In this document: positions 32,814 through 45,125 of the stretch, piece after piece
How the letters are laid out: each line of letters begins with the position of its first letter
How positions within the stretch are numbered: the first letter of the stretch is position 1
Assembly: GCA_016800925.1 (NCBI GenBank)
Contig: JABCPU010000152.1
Location: forward strand, 86,913 to 150,912
Origin: Suillus spraguei
Taxonomy: Eukaryota; Basidiomycota; Agaricomycetes; Boletales; Suillaceae
Length of the DNA: 64,000 nt
Direction: 5' to 3'
The notes under the pieces: model-generated
The model's database searches: none
Told to the model about the DNA's origin: nothing
The model's input: only the letters and a program-made list of their open reading frames with translations
Position numbers and translations under genes: made by a program

Positions 32814-35530
32814 CATAGGGAAACAAGAAATCAATGTATGTTTCTCCCAATGTATTACTAAGACTTGTACATGCTGTAGGTGAATGAAAAGAACTCAGTG
32901 TTCCCATTTCCCTCATATCTCGTACCCGTCTGAAATCTGTCAACACTACTGCTGTCATTGATTCTGGAGCAGCTGGAACCTTCATCTCCGAAGAGTTTGT
33001 GAAACTCCACAAAATCACACGACAACAATTGAAGAAACCTTTCAAAGTCACAACTGCTGATGGTACTCTCATAAAAGGAGGACCCATAACCCATTATTGC
33101 CTTTTAATCATGAAAATTGATGAATGAACTATGCACAGAAAGTTCAACATCACTGAACTAGGACGAAGAGACCAAATACTTCTTGGGATCCCCTGGTTAC
33201 GTGCTATGAACCCAACAATCGATTGGACAGCTGAAACCCTCACACTCTCTCAGACTTCTGAATCTGAGGAAATTGAAATTGATGTCGATACCGACCGACA
33301 GAAGGCAGGGTTACCACTCGCTTTTCCCCACCATTCATTGAGATGGAAGAACTCTAAACTTCCAAAGAAGAAGGAGACATTCACACCGCTCATTGAAACA
33401 TTCGACACTTCATCTTCTGTACAAGAACCACCTCATATACAGTTACCATGTCCCCTGTCACCAATCCCTCACACAGAAAGCACAAGAATGACTCTGAGCA
33501 CGAGTATCGGGCCGGACCTGAACCTATCGAGCAGAGGCTGATAGAAGAACAGAAATATGGAAAGAGAAAAGCAAATGATGAACTACCTGGACGAGACAAA
33601 AACTTGCCAAAACTATCCAAGTATTATGTACTGCCAAAAACTTTCCAAGCTACTCCCTCAGCTTCGATCAAAGAGATCCCTGATGAAGAGGAACCAATGT
33701 CTGAAGACATCGCCGATGAACCTGTGCCCTCGTTAATCCCAACTGAGGATGATGACCAATTCAACACAATGCAGGATGTCTGGCATGCGCCAGAAGTACG
33801 CGAAATTTCTTCTTATGAATTAGGAGATGGAGAATTCCTTGTGGAATATGACATCAATGGAGTGAGTATGCAGATTGTCGAAGAAGTATCCATGGACACA
33901 CCTCTCACATGTGATGGAACTTCCTGACTTGAGCAACTCCCTAACTACTCCACCATTTCCCTTCCTACTTCGAAATACAGTAATAAGGCTCAGGAATTTG
34001 CCATGGATGAGAAGGAAAAGAAAAAAAAACCCTTTGAAGAACTGGTCCTGGAATACTTGCATGATTTCATAGATGTCTTTGCTAAAGACGGACTAAACAA
34101 ACTACCCCCCAAACGCCCTGAAATTGATCATCGAATCGATACCAAACCCGGTTTTATTCCCCGCATGTCAAAAGTTTACCCATTATCAGAGAAAGAATGT
34201 GCTGCCATCAAAACATTTATTGATGAAAATGTTGCAAAAGGTTTTATATCAGAATCAAAGTCACCCCAAGCCAGTGGCTTCTTCTTCATAGGAAAGAAGA
34301 GTGGAGAATTGCGTCCCTGTCAAGATTATCGCTACATCAATGATTGGACAGTCAAGAACGCTTATCCACTTCCACTTCCTATCTCCCTTGTTGCCCGCCT
34401 TCACAATGCACAGTTCTTCACAAAAATGGATATTTGATCTGGTTACAATAACATTTGCATCCATCCTGACGATCGCTGGAAAGCAGCATTTACACGGAAT
34501 TTGGCCACTTTGAACCAAACATCATGTTCTTTGGCCTTTGTAATTCCCCAGCAACTTTCCAAGCGTATATGAATCACACCTTCCAACAAGAAATCAATGA
34601 AGGATGAATGGTTATCTACATGGACAATATCCTTATTTTCTCTACCACAATGGCAGAACACCGGGAGCGCACCAGATGGGTACTGATGAAGATACGACAG
34701 GAACAGTTGTTCCTGAAACCAGAGAAATGCACTTTTGATGCAGAAGAAGTGGAATACCTTGGAATGATAATTCGCCCTGGACAAGTTGCTATGGACACTG
34801 CCAAGACTAAGGGGATCGCCAAATGGCCAATTCTGAAATCAGTAAAAGATGTTCGGTCATTCCTTGGTTTTTGCAACTTCTACCGCATGTTCATTTCTCA
34901 CTACTCTGATATCGCCCAACCCCTTATTGAATTGACAAAGAAAGATAAGGTCTTTGATTGGTCATCTGAATGTATGGATACCTTCGAAGAATTAAAACGA
35001 CGCTTCACATCCCAACTGGTACTCCGAAACCCTGATCCTTCCCAACAATTCACTATTGCTACTGATGCTTCGCTCATAGCTACTGACAGGGTCCTCCTGC
35101 AGACTGACGAGAATGGTGTTTATCACCCATGGGCCTATCTCTCACAGTCTTTGAACCCTGCAGAGCGCAATTACTAGATCTTTGATCAGGAACTACTTGC
35201 TGTAATCCGGGCCCTGAACAAATGGCGCCATTATCTTGAAGGAAACCCTCACCCCATCCTGGTATTCACTGACCACATGAACCTCATGTACTTTAGAAGT
35301 GCACAGAAGCTTACCTGTCGCCAAGCACGTTGGCAATTGATATTGTCTATATATGACATCGAACTGCATCACATTGCAGGTACCAAACTAGCCGTGCCAG
35401 ATGCACTATCTCGCCAGCCTGATTATGACTCAGGGAAAGACGATAATGAGGACCAGACTCTACTGCCTGATGCTCTATTTGTTTGTCTTATTGACACCGA
35501 TCTGAAGGATGTACTATCATCCTCCAACCC

Positions 35531-36300
35531 TGTCATATACCATACTTCTAATCCCAGATCTGACCATATCCGATCAGATCCGATCAATTCTATTTCCGTC
35601 CAGTCCACAGATCCTGTCCGGATCACCCATCCGAATGTGCCCACTTCTCGCACCTTAACTCCCTTGTGTATATCTGTATCTATCTCCTTTTGTCATTCCT
35701 CCTGTTTCCGGTATTCCGGCTGTGTATACTTCCGTCCTGTGTCACTGATCCATTACCTGTGTTTCATTTCCGATTCATGCTTACTGATCCGCTGCGCATT
35801 AAGTAATAGACTCCCATTATACTTCATACATAGCCCTCAGTCCCGGACTTGTTGATTATCTGTATTAGATACTTACAGTATATAAACCACTTGTAGATCT
35901 CCATAGAACCTTAGTTCGAATATCATCTTAGATTCTACTCATTCTGCTTCCTCCAGACTTAAGTCACTTTCTGCTCTAAGTCATCTTCCAAGACTTGGGA
36001 TTGATTCCTATAGTCTATATCTCCGACTCTATCTTCGGATAGTCTATCTCTGTTAGTTTCTAGTTAGGAACTCATTCCAAAGCTAGTCTTAATCCTCGTT
36101 CTATTCCTACATGCCGGATAACCTTCGGACATATCATATCTGATACCTTTGGACGTCCAGATCTGTCACGCAACTTCTTCCAGATCTTTGGACGTACACC
36201 TTATCCCTGAAATAAGGGGCATTACTCAGGAAAGGGGCACAGTGCACGAACTGAGGCCAAAGCCCTTCAGATCTCTCTCCCTTTGAGTACAGTCTTAACA
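35531..36300 (-). repeat. Solo LTR, family B (copy 1)
   Basis: 770 bp; ends TGTCATATACC..CTTAACA as read on the plus strand. Flanks AACCC / GACCC, a 5-bp duplication with one change; the right copy matches the uninterrupted pol sequence. Strand is assigned by similarity to family C (both contain a GGCTTTGGCCTCAG/GGCTTGGCCTCAG block followed by GTGCCCCTT), so polarity is relative. Confidence 0.87.
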
Positions 36301-37159
36301 GACCCCCTCGACGACCCTGTCTTCAAGACCGCCTCCAACGCCCTCGATGACGTGTGCCTTTTCCCCATAAAGTCGTCACTCTCTGATTGGAAGATCGAGG
36401 AGAACGTCCTCTATCACAAAAATTGTGCCTATATCTCTCCAGCGCATTGTACCGATATCTTGAAAAGGTATCATGATCATTCTACTGCAGGACATCCCAG
36501 TAGATTCAAAACTGAAGAGCTCGTAAAACGTGAAGCCTGGTGGCCTGCTATGGGCTCTTACATCCAGAAATACATGGAGGGTTGCACCCTTTGTCAGCAA
36601 ATGAAAGCGGATACTCACCCTGTCCGACCTCCGCTTACCCCAATTCCCTCATCTGCAACCAGGCCTTTCTTGCAGGTCTCTGTTGATTTAATCACTGACC
36701 TCCCCCTCTCCAGAGCCTTGACAGTATCATGGTCATGGTAGACCATGGCCTTACAAAGGGGGTAATTATTATCCCTTATTTGAAAACCATCACCTCTGAA
36801 GGCATTGCCAAACTATTTCTGAAGCACATCTATTGTGGATTACATGACAAAGTCATCTTGGATTGTGGACTGCAATTCCTGTCTCACTTCTCAAAAGAAC
36901 TTGCTCAACTCCTCAACTATGTCATTGCTCCATCTACTGCATACCACCCACAGACCGATGGTCAAACTGAATGGCTCAACCAGGAGCTAGAAATATACCT
37001 GTGCATCTATTGCCACAATAATCCTGAAAATTGGATAGAGCATCTACCACTTGCTGAATTCATCCACAACCACTGAAAACACGATGCAAGGAACACATCA
37101 CCCTTTTACCTAATGATGGGATATGAGCCACATGCCATCCCTCATCTGATCCCTGACTC

Positions 37160-37928
37160 TGTCATATACCATACTTCTAATCTCAGATCCGACCATATCC
37201 GATCAGATCTGATTGATTCCATATCTGTCCGGTCCACAGATCCTGTCTGGACCACCCATCCGAATGTGCTCACTTCTCGCACCTTAACTCCCTTGTGTAT
37301 ATCCGCGTCTATCTCCTTTCATCATTCCTCCTGTTTCCGGTATTCCGGCTATGTATATTTCCGTCCTACATCACTGATCCATTACCTGTGTTCATTTCTG
37401 ATTCGTGCTTACTGATCCGCTGTGCATTAACTAATAGACTTCCGTTACACTTCATACATAGCCCTCGGTCCCAGACTTGTTGATTATCCGTCTTAGATAC
37501 TTACAGTATATAAACCACTTGTAAATCTCCGTAGAACCTTAGTTCGAATATCATCTTAGATTCTGCTCATTCTGCTTCCTCCAGACTTAAGCCACTTTCT
37601 GCTCCAAGTCATCTTCTGAGAACTGGGATTGATTCCTATAGTCTATATCTCCGACTCTATCTTCGGATAGTCTATCTCTGCTAGTTTTTAGTTAGGAATT
37701 CATTCCAAAGCTAGTCTTAATCTTTGTTCTATCCCTACGTTCCGGATAACCTTCGGACATATCATATCTGATACCTTTGGACGTCCGGACCTGTCACGCA
37801 ACTCCTTCCGGATCTTTGGATGTATAACTTCTCCCTGAAATAAGGGGCATTACTCGGGAAAGGGGCACAGTGCATGAACTGAGGCCAAAGCCCTTCAGGT
37901 CTCTCTACCTTTGAGTACGGTCTTAACA
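37160..37928 (-). repeat. Solo LTR, family B (copy 2)
   Basis: 769 bp, same ends as copy 1, inserted in the integrase C-terminal region of element 2. Perfect 5-bp target duplication GACTC at 37155-37159 and 37929-37933. Removing it rejoins HLIPDS to the downstream pol sequence. Confidence 0.92.
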
Positions 37929-38536
37929 GACTCCACCATCCCTGCCGCAGAAGATTGAGTACAATCTCTGCAAAAGATAAGAGAAGAAGCAATCACCTGT
38001 CACAACATCGCCATGCAGACAATGGCTGAACGATCCCGAGGAGATAAGTACACTCCATGGAAGATAGGAGATAAGGTTTGGCTATCAGCAGCTAATCTTA
38101 GACTAAAACTTCCATCTCGGAAGCTTGCACCAAAACGATATGGACCATTCCCGGTTATCAAAGTCTTATCTCCTATCACGTTCAAACTTCGACTCCCAAC
38201 ACTGTGGAAGATCCACCCCATGTTCCATGCTTCTGTCTTATCATCCTACAGCAAAAATGATGTGCACGGTCCGAACTTCCTAGAACCTCCACCTGACATC
38301 ATTGAAGAAGAAGAAAAATACGAAGTTGAAGCTATTCTCTCCCACAAAGGCACTGGTAGTCGCCGAAAATACCTTGTGACATGGAAGGGATACTCATTTG
38401 GAGATAACAAATGGCTTCCAGAAAAGAACTTGAAGAACTTCGCCCGAATCCTGAATGCTTATAAAAAGCAACATTCTCTTTAATCATTCTTCAGTCAATC
38501 AACTGCACAAGCACCTGATCAACTAAACCATTCAAA

Positions 38537-41390
38537 ATGTCCTTCCCCACTGCCTACATCACACCATCACTGTTGCTTACAATGATTCTGACTCAGATGC
38601 TGAAAACTATGGTACCCTTTCCAGAGAAATCAATAACACCTCCTATGTTGAAGCCGCCCTCTTATGCGAGGGACACACCCTTGAAATTGAAAGAATCCTT
38701 ACTGAAAGAGGCGCCTTCCCTACCTTACTCATTGTCAATGCCATTCGCTCTGCTGCCCTCATCGAAACCATCGCTAAAGAGCTCACTGATATTACACAAT
38801 GTCAACAAATCCTACACTTACAGAAACGCATTCGCGCTTATGGGATGCTTCTGCTTCCCCATTCTTTTACAAATGATGCTGAGGAAGCTATTCACATTGT
38901 GGCCAAACACTGAGCAGGTGTTGCTCAACCTCCCTCTCTGCAAGGAGATACGGCAATACTTCCAGTCCCTCCACCCATTCAATTGTGCACTCATTCTAAT
39001 ACTGCTGCCTTTGCTGGCCTATACACTGCTGTTCAGGAGATTTGACAGATCACCTCCGCCATTGTTGAAACTATACAACAATCAGTCAATGAAACTAGAG
39101 AAGCCCGAGGACTAGTTGAAGAAGTCATTTCAGACATACAAAATACCACAGCCACCTTAGCATCCCCATGTACTCCATCTCCCATTGAATGAACAACTTC
39201 CCCACCCTCAACTATCACTTCCTACGTTCACACTGCTTGGCTTCATGAACCATGCACCAATGAACAATGCAAAGCTGCTAAAGAATTAGGAATCCTGGTC
39301 ACTGAGTTAGTTGTGCTCGGTCCCCATCTCAGAGATCTTAATATTTATCCTCCAATGGCCATCCTGGCATCATTTGGGCCAATGAACCCTGTTTCACCAA
39401 TCCTCATAAAAGACTTCAGTACCACCTCACCCTCTTCCTCTGATGAACTCTTGTCAGCCACTGAACGCGCAATTACACCTGACCTTCCAGTCTCCGCATG
39501 TTCCTTCACACCTGCCCAGCAAGCAAAGCTTAGGCAGGATCATAGTTTTGCTTTAGGATGTATGACACAGAGAAAAAGGAAAGAAGCACACTCATTCTAC
39601 CAGTCCATCCCCCATCGTGTCACCATCGCCACTTCACGCATTGGTTTCTAACCCTGATGTTATGACCATGCAAAACCAGAGATTAGTAAGAAGTCCTGGT
39701 CTTACATGGGGTTGTACCGGAGGGTTGTAAAGTCAAAGGGGCTTGGCCTCAGCTCGTACGCTGTGCCCCTTACCCGAGTATGTGCCCTTAATTTTGGATG
39801 AAGTCCAAGGGAGAGTTCTGGTGAAGTCCGGATGGAGGGTCCGGACGAACTCTAAGGCAGGATAGCTCGACAGAGCTCTGATGGACTTCCGGATGAGTGC
39901 GGGAATGCGCCGGAACAATTTCCGGAAGATAGGGAGTAATGGTAACACTACTGGAACAAGCTCCAAGTAGAACGGATGAAGGATGGACGCTGGACAAAGT
40001 CCAGGGCAGGATAGGAGCAGAGCTCTGGAGGGAAAGATGATCCATAGATGTCAGAGGATAGGATAGGATGGATCTGGAGGACTAGGGGTCCGAAGGTCGG
40101 AGCTCAGAGGAGGAGCAGGAGCAGGAGCAGAGGAGCAGAGGAGCAGAGGAGCAGAGGAGCAGAGGGAGCAGAGGAGCAGATGATCGGATGAGCATAGCTC
40201 TGTGGATCTTAGAGGAAGTGTTGGCTACTAGAGAGGAGTAGGTCCAGATATAGTGTAGAGATAGTATAGACTACTCCGGACAAGGTCCGGAATAGAAACA
40301 GACAGTATAAGACTACCAAAGGTAGAGTCGGAGGTGAAACAGATGATAGACGGAGATGGACGAAGTCCGAAAAGATTATAGGACATAGGATCAAAGCTCC
40401 AGCCTGGGAGTGATCCAATAGGCCTGAGTCGGAAGCTTACAAGGGCTGGAGCCCAAGTGCAAGAACAGAAACAGAGTTATATAGACATGATAACAGGATA
40501 CAGAGTAATCAAAGGAATATACAGAAATAGGAACAATGAATCAGACTGAGGTCTGCAGGAGTTGTACTACAAGTTTATATACTGTAGGTAGCATGCCGGA
40601 AGGCAAGTAAGGATAGTCCGAGGCTATGTTTGAGGCATTGCGGAACACAAGGCTATGAACTCGGGAATAAGACTTGTACGAAATATCTTATCAAGACAGA
40701 AGTCAAGATAACCGAAAGCCAGAGGTGCAGAGATAACCGAAAGCCGGACACAAGTATTAACCTAAAAGGAGTAACACGCAGGTGTGCGGGAATAGTTTCA
40801 GATATGAGCATGGATCGGATATGGACATGGATCAGATATGAACATGGATCAGATGGGTGGATCAGATCGGATGGATGGACTGAGTCGGATATGGATATGG
40901 ATTAGATATGGATGGATATTGATTGGAGTGGATGGGTGGATTGGATATGTGAGCTGGATTGGATGGGTGGACTAGGATGTATGGATTGGGTGTCCAGATG
41001 TCCATGGATCAGACCTGAATGTACGTATATGACACCTGACCAAAACATGAAATGCCGTATTTGTAAAAACTATGGGCATCGGCAGAAGAACTGCCCAGGA
41101 TATCAGTGTCAAGTTTGCAAAACTGGGCCCCCACTCATCTTTCCATCTATTGTCCTCAGCATCTTGGAGACCCACCATTTACACTTACTTGGAAGGATGC
41201 AGGGTTCTATGATGCCCTCCATAGGTGGGAGCAGTATCTCATTAACCGTCAACGAAGGAAAGAAGGTCGTTGAGCCTGAACCATAGCAGCAGAAGAAGCT
41301 GCTTATATGCTTGGAGGGAGTGCTGCTGATGAGGATGTCGCCAACTACGACAACTATGACACCATCTATGATGCCAATCATAGTGAGTAA
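38537..41390 (+). pseudogene. Third ORF of element 2, broken by LTR C
   Basis: Begins MSFPTAYITP 53 bp after the pol stop, as in elements 4 and 5. A small frameshift follows at once; homology continues in the neighbouring frames (LCEGHTLEIERILTERGAFP, LHLQKRIRAYGMLLLP, LGPHLRDLNIYPPMAI, DELLSATERAITPDLPVSA). At 39,657 a 1,377-bp family C LTR is inserted. After it comes the zinc knuckle CRICKNYGHRQKNC and the end TYDNYDTIYDANHSE, with TAA at 41388-41390 inside a hairpin. Several stops are present. See the intact copy at 51963-53432. Confidence 0.85.
39658..41034 (+). repeat. Solo LTR, family C
   Basis: 1,377 bp, TGTTATGACCATGC..GTATATGACA, with a perfect 5-bp duplication CCTGA (39653-39657 and 41035-41039). 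It contains a GAGCAGAG-type simple repeat (about 40,095-40,175) and a GGATATGGA repeat (about 40,805-40,990). It shares a block around GGCTTGGCCTCAGCTCGTAC and the end TATATGACA with family B, so B and C are related. Confidence 0.9.
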
Positions 41391-41422
41391 AGTCAGTGAC
41401 TTTACATATAAAACGGGGGTAA
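41387..41422 (+). promoter_or_regulatory. Hairpin and polypurine tract of element 2
   Basis: GTAAAGTC-AGT-GACTTTAC (41387-41405) forms a perfect 8-bp stem that includes the third ORF's TAA. It is followed by the purine-rich AAAACGGGGGTAA that abuts the 3' LTR and would prime plus-strand DNA synthesis. Confidence 0.7.
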
Positions 41423-41908
41423 TGTTACAATTGTATGTGCCCCTATTCATTTTCTACTTTCACTCATCTACTTGTCTTGTAACTGATCTTACATTCACAT
41501 GTGACTTATGCGTCTCAACACACTTGTACTATACATGCCTTCCTTATTAGGATACACAGTTACTTTTCCATGGTTGCTTGGTCCGTGCATTTATATCTAC
41601 ATATATAAACATGAGGTACTTGTAGTAGATTCCTTACTTCAATCTTACTGGGTTTTACCTGGAATCTCCTTTGCTAAAGACCTCCAATCTTTAGTCATCT
41701 TGAATCATCTCTAAGTCTTAGCACTCCTTAGCCTTAGTCTCTATTCTTGTAGAACCTCTGAGACTTATCTCTGAGGCAGAACCCTTGATCGTACTCGGAA
41801 CATGTTCCTTGTAATTTCACCTTGTCCTCTTCTGGACATTGTAGAACTTCCAAGAAGACCATCTGTGTCTTTTCACTGTCGCTGGTGACACCACCCCAGT
41901 TCATAACA
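41423..41908 (+). repeat. Family A LTR, 3' LTR of element 2
   Basis: 486 bp, TGTTACAATTGTATG..GTTCATAACA, preceded by a polypurine tract. The right flank is TCAGA. No matching 5' LTR exists because the element is truncated. Confidence 0.9.
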
Positions 41909-42468
41909 TCAGACTAAGCTTTACATATACAGATCTAAAGACTCTCTCTTTCAATGGAAGGGGAGACACGCACTCAGAGAACACGACAAAGTTCAAAACA
42001 GACTTTCATAGGTTGAAACATCACCATACCTTACAACACTACTTCAAATCTCAAACTCAACACTTTCAGGCAGATCTTCAAGAGAAAGACCATTGAAAGA
42101 TACCCACCAAGAACTCAGCACATTATCTCCCACGAAGTAGAAAAGTCGGAGACCATGTACTTAAGGACTGGCAAGAAGTCTTATCCCTGTACAGTTGTGT
42201 TGTCACTGTATAGGCATTCTATATAAGACCCTTAAGTAGCAAGACACCGGATGACTTGCTAAACAATGGTGAGCTTCCAGCAGTAGTAAGTTTCCAGCAG
42301 GGTTGTTGCTGGTCTTGCTAGATTTTGCGACGTCTGATGCGAGTGCGTCTCCTTGCTAGCCAACTGCTTCAAAGGGTCCTGCTTATTTGTACTCTGGTAG
42401 AACATTTTCAAGAGCCTGTGTGCAAGCTTGCCCTGAAAATTCAAAGGATCAAAATGTTTACTTGCTGC
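41909..42468. other. No gene seen
   Basis: Sequence between the element 2 LTR and the Plavaka transposase relic. No motif recognised. It contains a short GGTGAGCTTCCAGCAG..AAGTTTCCAGCAG repeat near 42,270-42,300. Confidence 0.4.
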
Positions 42469-44960
42469 TCAATGAGGACACATACATACAATTTGAGTAG
42501 TGTATGAGTCAGTGGTTCCAAACATTTTGATAGAGTTTACATAGTTGCCAAGTGCGTGCAACTTGTAAGTTTGGATATTGAAGGCCTTGGGACGCGCTCC
42601 AGATGGCCCAGTTTCTGCAGATGCTGAGTTGAGATTGACACTTTTCCTCTGACGGGCAGCAATTTCCTCTGGGAGCTCCACAGTCTGAAACACTGAGTAT
42701 GTAGAGTCTCGAAATTTTCGAAGCTGCTGTCCCAGACGTCTAAGAGCTTGACTGAGTAGATCAAGAGAATCATCTGTGTGGATTCGAAGTTTTGTGAAGG
42801 CATGCCATTCAGCCAGACGAAAGAGGAGTATACGGACAACTTCATCATGTGAGTCTTGGAATAGACCCTCAAATGCTGGAATAGCACACTGGACGACAAT
42901 TAGATTATGATAGATACAAGAACAACAGAGATCAAACACACCTGTAAGACATCCTCAAAATTTTGTGCAGCTCTTTGTTTCATATTGGATACATTTGAAG
43001 GGAAACATCGAATGGCACCTTTTCCAAATGACAGAATTAAGCAAAAGCTTGATATCGGGGAATTGTCAATGTCAGGTGAGGCCACTATGTGAACGAATAC
43101 GTACTGATCATTCAGTAAAGTTACTGATTCGTGATTAATGGCATATAGTAGCCTTATAAGGTGTTTGAGGATGGATTTGAACACTCTGAGCTCAAATTCA
43201 TGCAAGAGATTGACCATGAGTATAGGAAAGAAGTCAAGGCCTAGAGGTCTGAGTCACTTGGTGAAGGTATTCTAAGAGTAAAGTATACTCAAATAATTTA
43301 GGAGGTTTATAGATAAACGCACTCACCAATGTTGGCACCAGTGAAAACGGCTTCAGAAGACACTCGGCCACAGCACCTTTGATTGGAGCACCTAGCTTGT
43401 ATATGGCCTCACATGCCACAACAATCTTATCTCGTAGGTATAAGTGCACATTGTTGATGCACCCCGAGTGTTACGAACTGGGGTGGCGTCACCAGCGACA
43501 GTGAGAAGACACAGACGGTCTGCTGGGAGGTTCTTACAATGTCCAAAAGAGGACAAGGTGAAAGTACAAGGAACGCGTTCCGAGTACGATCAAGGTTCTG
43601 ACCTTGAGGATAAGTCCAAGAGGTCTTTACGAGAATAGAGACTAAGGCTAAGGAGTGCTTAGACTTAGAGACGACTTAGGTTGGAGACCTAAGCGAAGGA
43701 GATTCCAGGTAAAACCCAGTAAGATTAAAGTAAAGAACTACTACAAGTACACTGTGCTTATATAGGCCAATATGTGCGCACAGACCAGGTAACCATGAGA
43801 ACATAACTGCGTATCCTAATAAGGAAGGCATGTATTGTACAGATGTGTTGAGCATATGAGTCAAAGTCATGTGACATGATATACAAGTAAGAGAATAAAC
43901 GAAGAATGAATAGGGGCACGTACAACTGTAACACCGAGATATCAGCCTTGAGACTGAGCTGATTGAAGCGTGATTTTGGCAGAAAACATCAAGGACATGG
44001 GCAATCTCCTTTGTCGTGAATAGCAGCAAGAAGTACTCTATTTGAAGGTTGTTAGTTAATGTGTGGAAGTTGAGGCAACAAATGAACTCACTTTTCTGGG
44101 TAATCTGCAGAGTAAGTAAAAATCCTTGGAAAGACTTGTCGAAACATTCCATTGTGACATTTGATCACAATCCCATTCCTATATGCATCTACAAACTCAT
44201 CATCTAATAGGATGTGCCAAAGCGCATGAAACAATTCCCATTTGCAATGGGCGAGGATGTCGCTAATGTTCTTCTTGATAAATTTGTTAATGAAACCCAC
44301 AATAGATTCTGGTAGCTAGAGACAAATTATATTAGAGTACTCACTGATTTTGTGATGGGAAGGATACTTACAGAAGGAATAAATGCAATGGGGTGACAAG
44401 TATTGCTGGTCGGGCAGGCACAAGTGTACTTCAATTGGTTTCCAAAAAAAAGATAGATCGGCCATGCGGAAGCATTCCCAAACTGAGTCAAGTGTGTCAC
44501 TTTGGACCAGAACATAAGTCCAGCAATCACCCACTCGAGTTTACACCCATTGTCCCTCTTTTGTTTCTGCAGCTCATCATGGGCCTTATTCCAGGAATCC
44601 AATGTGTAAAGCTCATTGTATAGACACTGCTCTTGGCCGGTCAATGGTGATCTCCAGAAGCGCTTGAAAGGAGTAAGGTGAAACCAGCATGACAATGCCT
44701 CTGAGAAGGCTGCTCAAATAACAGCCACAAGCGACCAATGATGAAAACCTGGGACGGTAAACAGTTGCCCATTCCCATCCACATTTATCTCCCTGGTTGG
44801 CACTAGTACTTCTACTGCCAATTCCCTCCAGCCATCTCTCTGAAAGATATTGTTGGAGTCGAGTGTTGCTTCAGAGGTATCGAAGCACATCATTTCTGTA
44901 TGAGTATTGAAGTCATCGGGCACATCATCAAGACTGAAATCCTTGGCCTTCTGTTGCAAC
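42469..44960 (-). pseudogene. Plavaka (CACTA-like) transposase relic
   Basis: Minus-strand fragments match the mushroom Plavaka transposase in order: DGWRELAVEVLVPTREINV and FTVPGFHHWSLVAVI (about 44,850-44,715); LTPFKRFWRSPLTGQEQCLY (about 44,675); LEWVIAGLMFWSKVTHLTQF and SAWPIYLFFGNQLKY (about 44,540-44,420); LPESIVGFINKFIKK, LFHALWHILLDDEFVDAYRN and FPRIFTYSADYPEK (44,320-44,090); then the C-terminus FGKGAIRCFPSNVSNMKQRA, RILLFRLAEWHAFTKLRIHT and AFNIQTYKLHALGNYVNSIK. It is broken by a solo LTR (43469-43933), stops and shifts, and its middle is poorly preserved. The N-terminal zinc-finger part is missing at 44,960, where a family C LTR fragment begins. Confidence 0.85.
43469..43933 (-). 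repeat. Solo family A LTR in the Plavaka relic
   Basis: 465 bp, reverse orientation (TGTTACGAACTGGGG..CTGTAACA on the plus strand). Perfect 5-bp target duplication CCGAG at 43464-43468 and 43934-43938. Confidence 0.93.
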
Positions 44961-45125
44961 CATGCAAAACCGGAGGCTACTAAAAAGTCCCAGCTCTACA
45001 TGGGGTTGTACTGGAGGGTTGGAAAGTCAAAGGGGCTTGGCCTCAGCTCGTACACTGTGGCCCTTACCCAAGTATGTGCCCTTAATTTTGGATGAAGTCC
45101 AAGGGGGAGTTATGGTGAAGTCTGG
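44952..45125 (+). repeat. Family C LTR, 5' fragment
   Basis: About 170 bp matching the start of the family C LTR (TGTT.CAACCATGCAAAACC, then CTACATGGGGTTGTACTGGA and GGGCTTGGCCTCAGCTCGTA). It ends abruptly at AGTCTGG. No right end is present, so this is a truncated copy. Confidence 0.8.

Larger units (their letters stand above)
32812..38483 (+). pseudogene. pol: Pol of element 2 (PR-RT-RH-IN-chromodomain), two LTR insertions
   Basis: Protease VIDSGAAGTFISEEF (about 32,958). RT about 34,080-34,800, with the active site changed to YMDN and a stop just before it. RNase H has FTDHMNLMYFRSAQ (usual HKN). Integrase (36,300-37,150) has a zinc-binding HX..H..CTLCQQMK region, SVDLITDLP (first Asp), VILDCGLQF (second Asp) and YHPQTDGQTEWLNQELE (Glu). 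The C-terminal part (38,013-38,483) ends with a chromodomain (YEVEAILSHKGTGSRRKYLV, then TWKGY). LTR B copies interrupt it at 35,530 and 37,159, each with a 5-bp target duplication. In-frame stops include those near 34,436, 34,606, 35,175 and 37,073. Not functional. Confidence 0.9.
32233..41908 (+). mobile_element. Ty3/gypsy element 2 (family A), 5'-truncated
   Basis: Gag, pol, third ORF, polypurine tract and 3' LTR in order on the plus strand, about 9.7 kb including three younger solo LTR insertions (35531-36300, 37160-37928, 39658-41034). Subtracting these leaves about 6.8 kb, matching element 5. The 5' LTR and the start of gag are missing. Many nonsense changes are transitions (TGG to TGA, CGA to TGA, CAG to TAG), so the element is dead and old. 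Confidence 0.88.
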
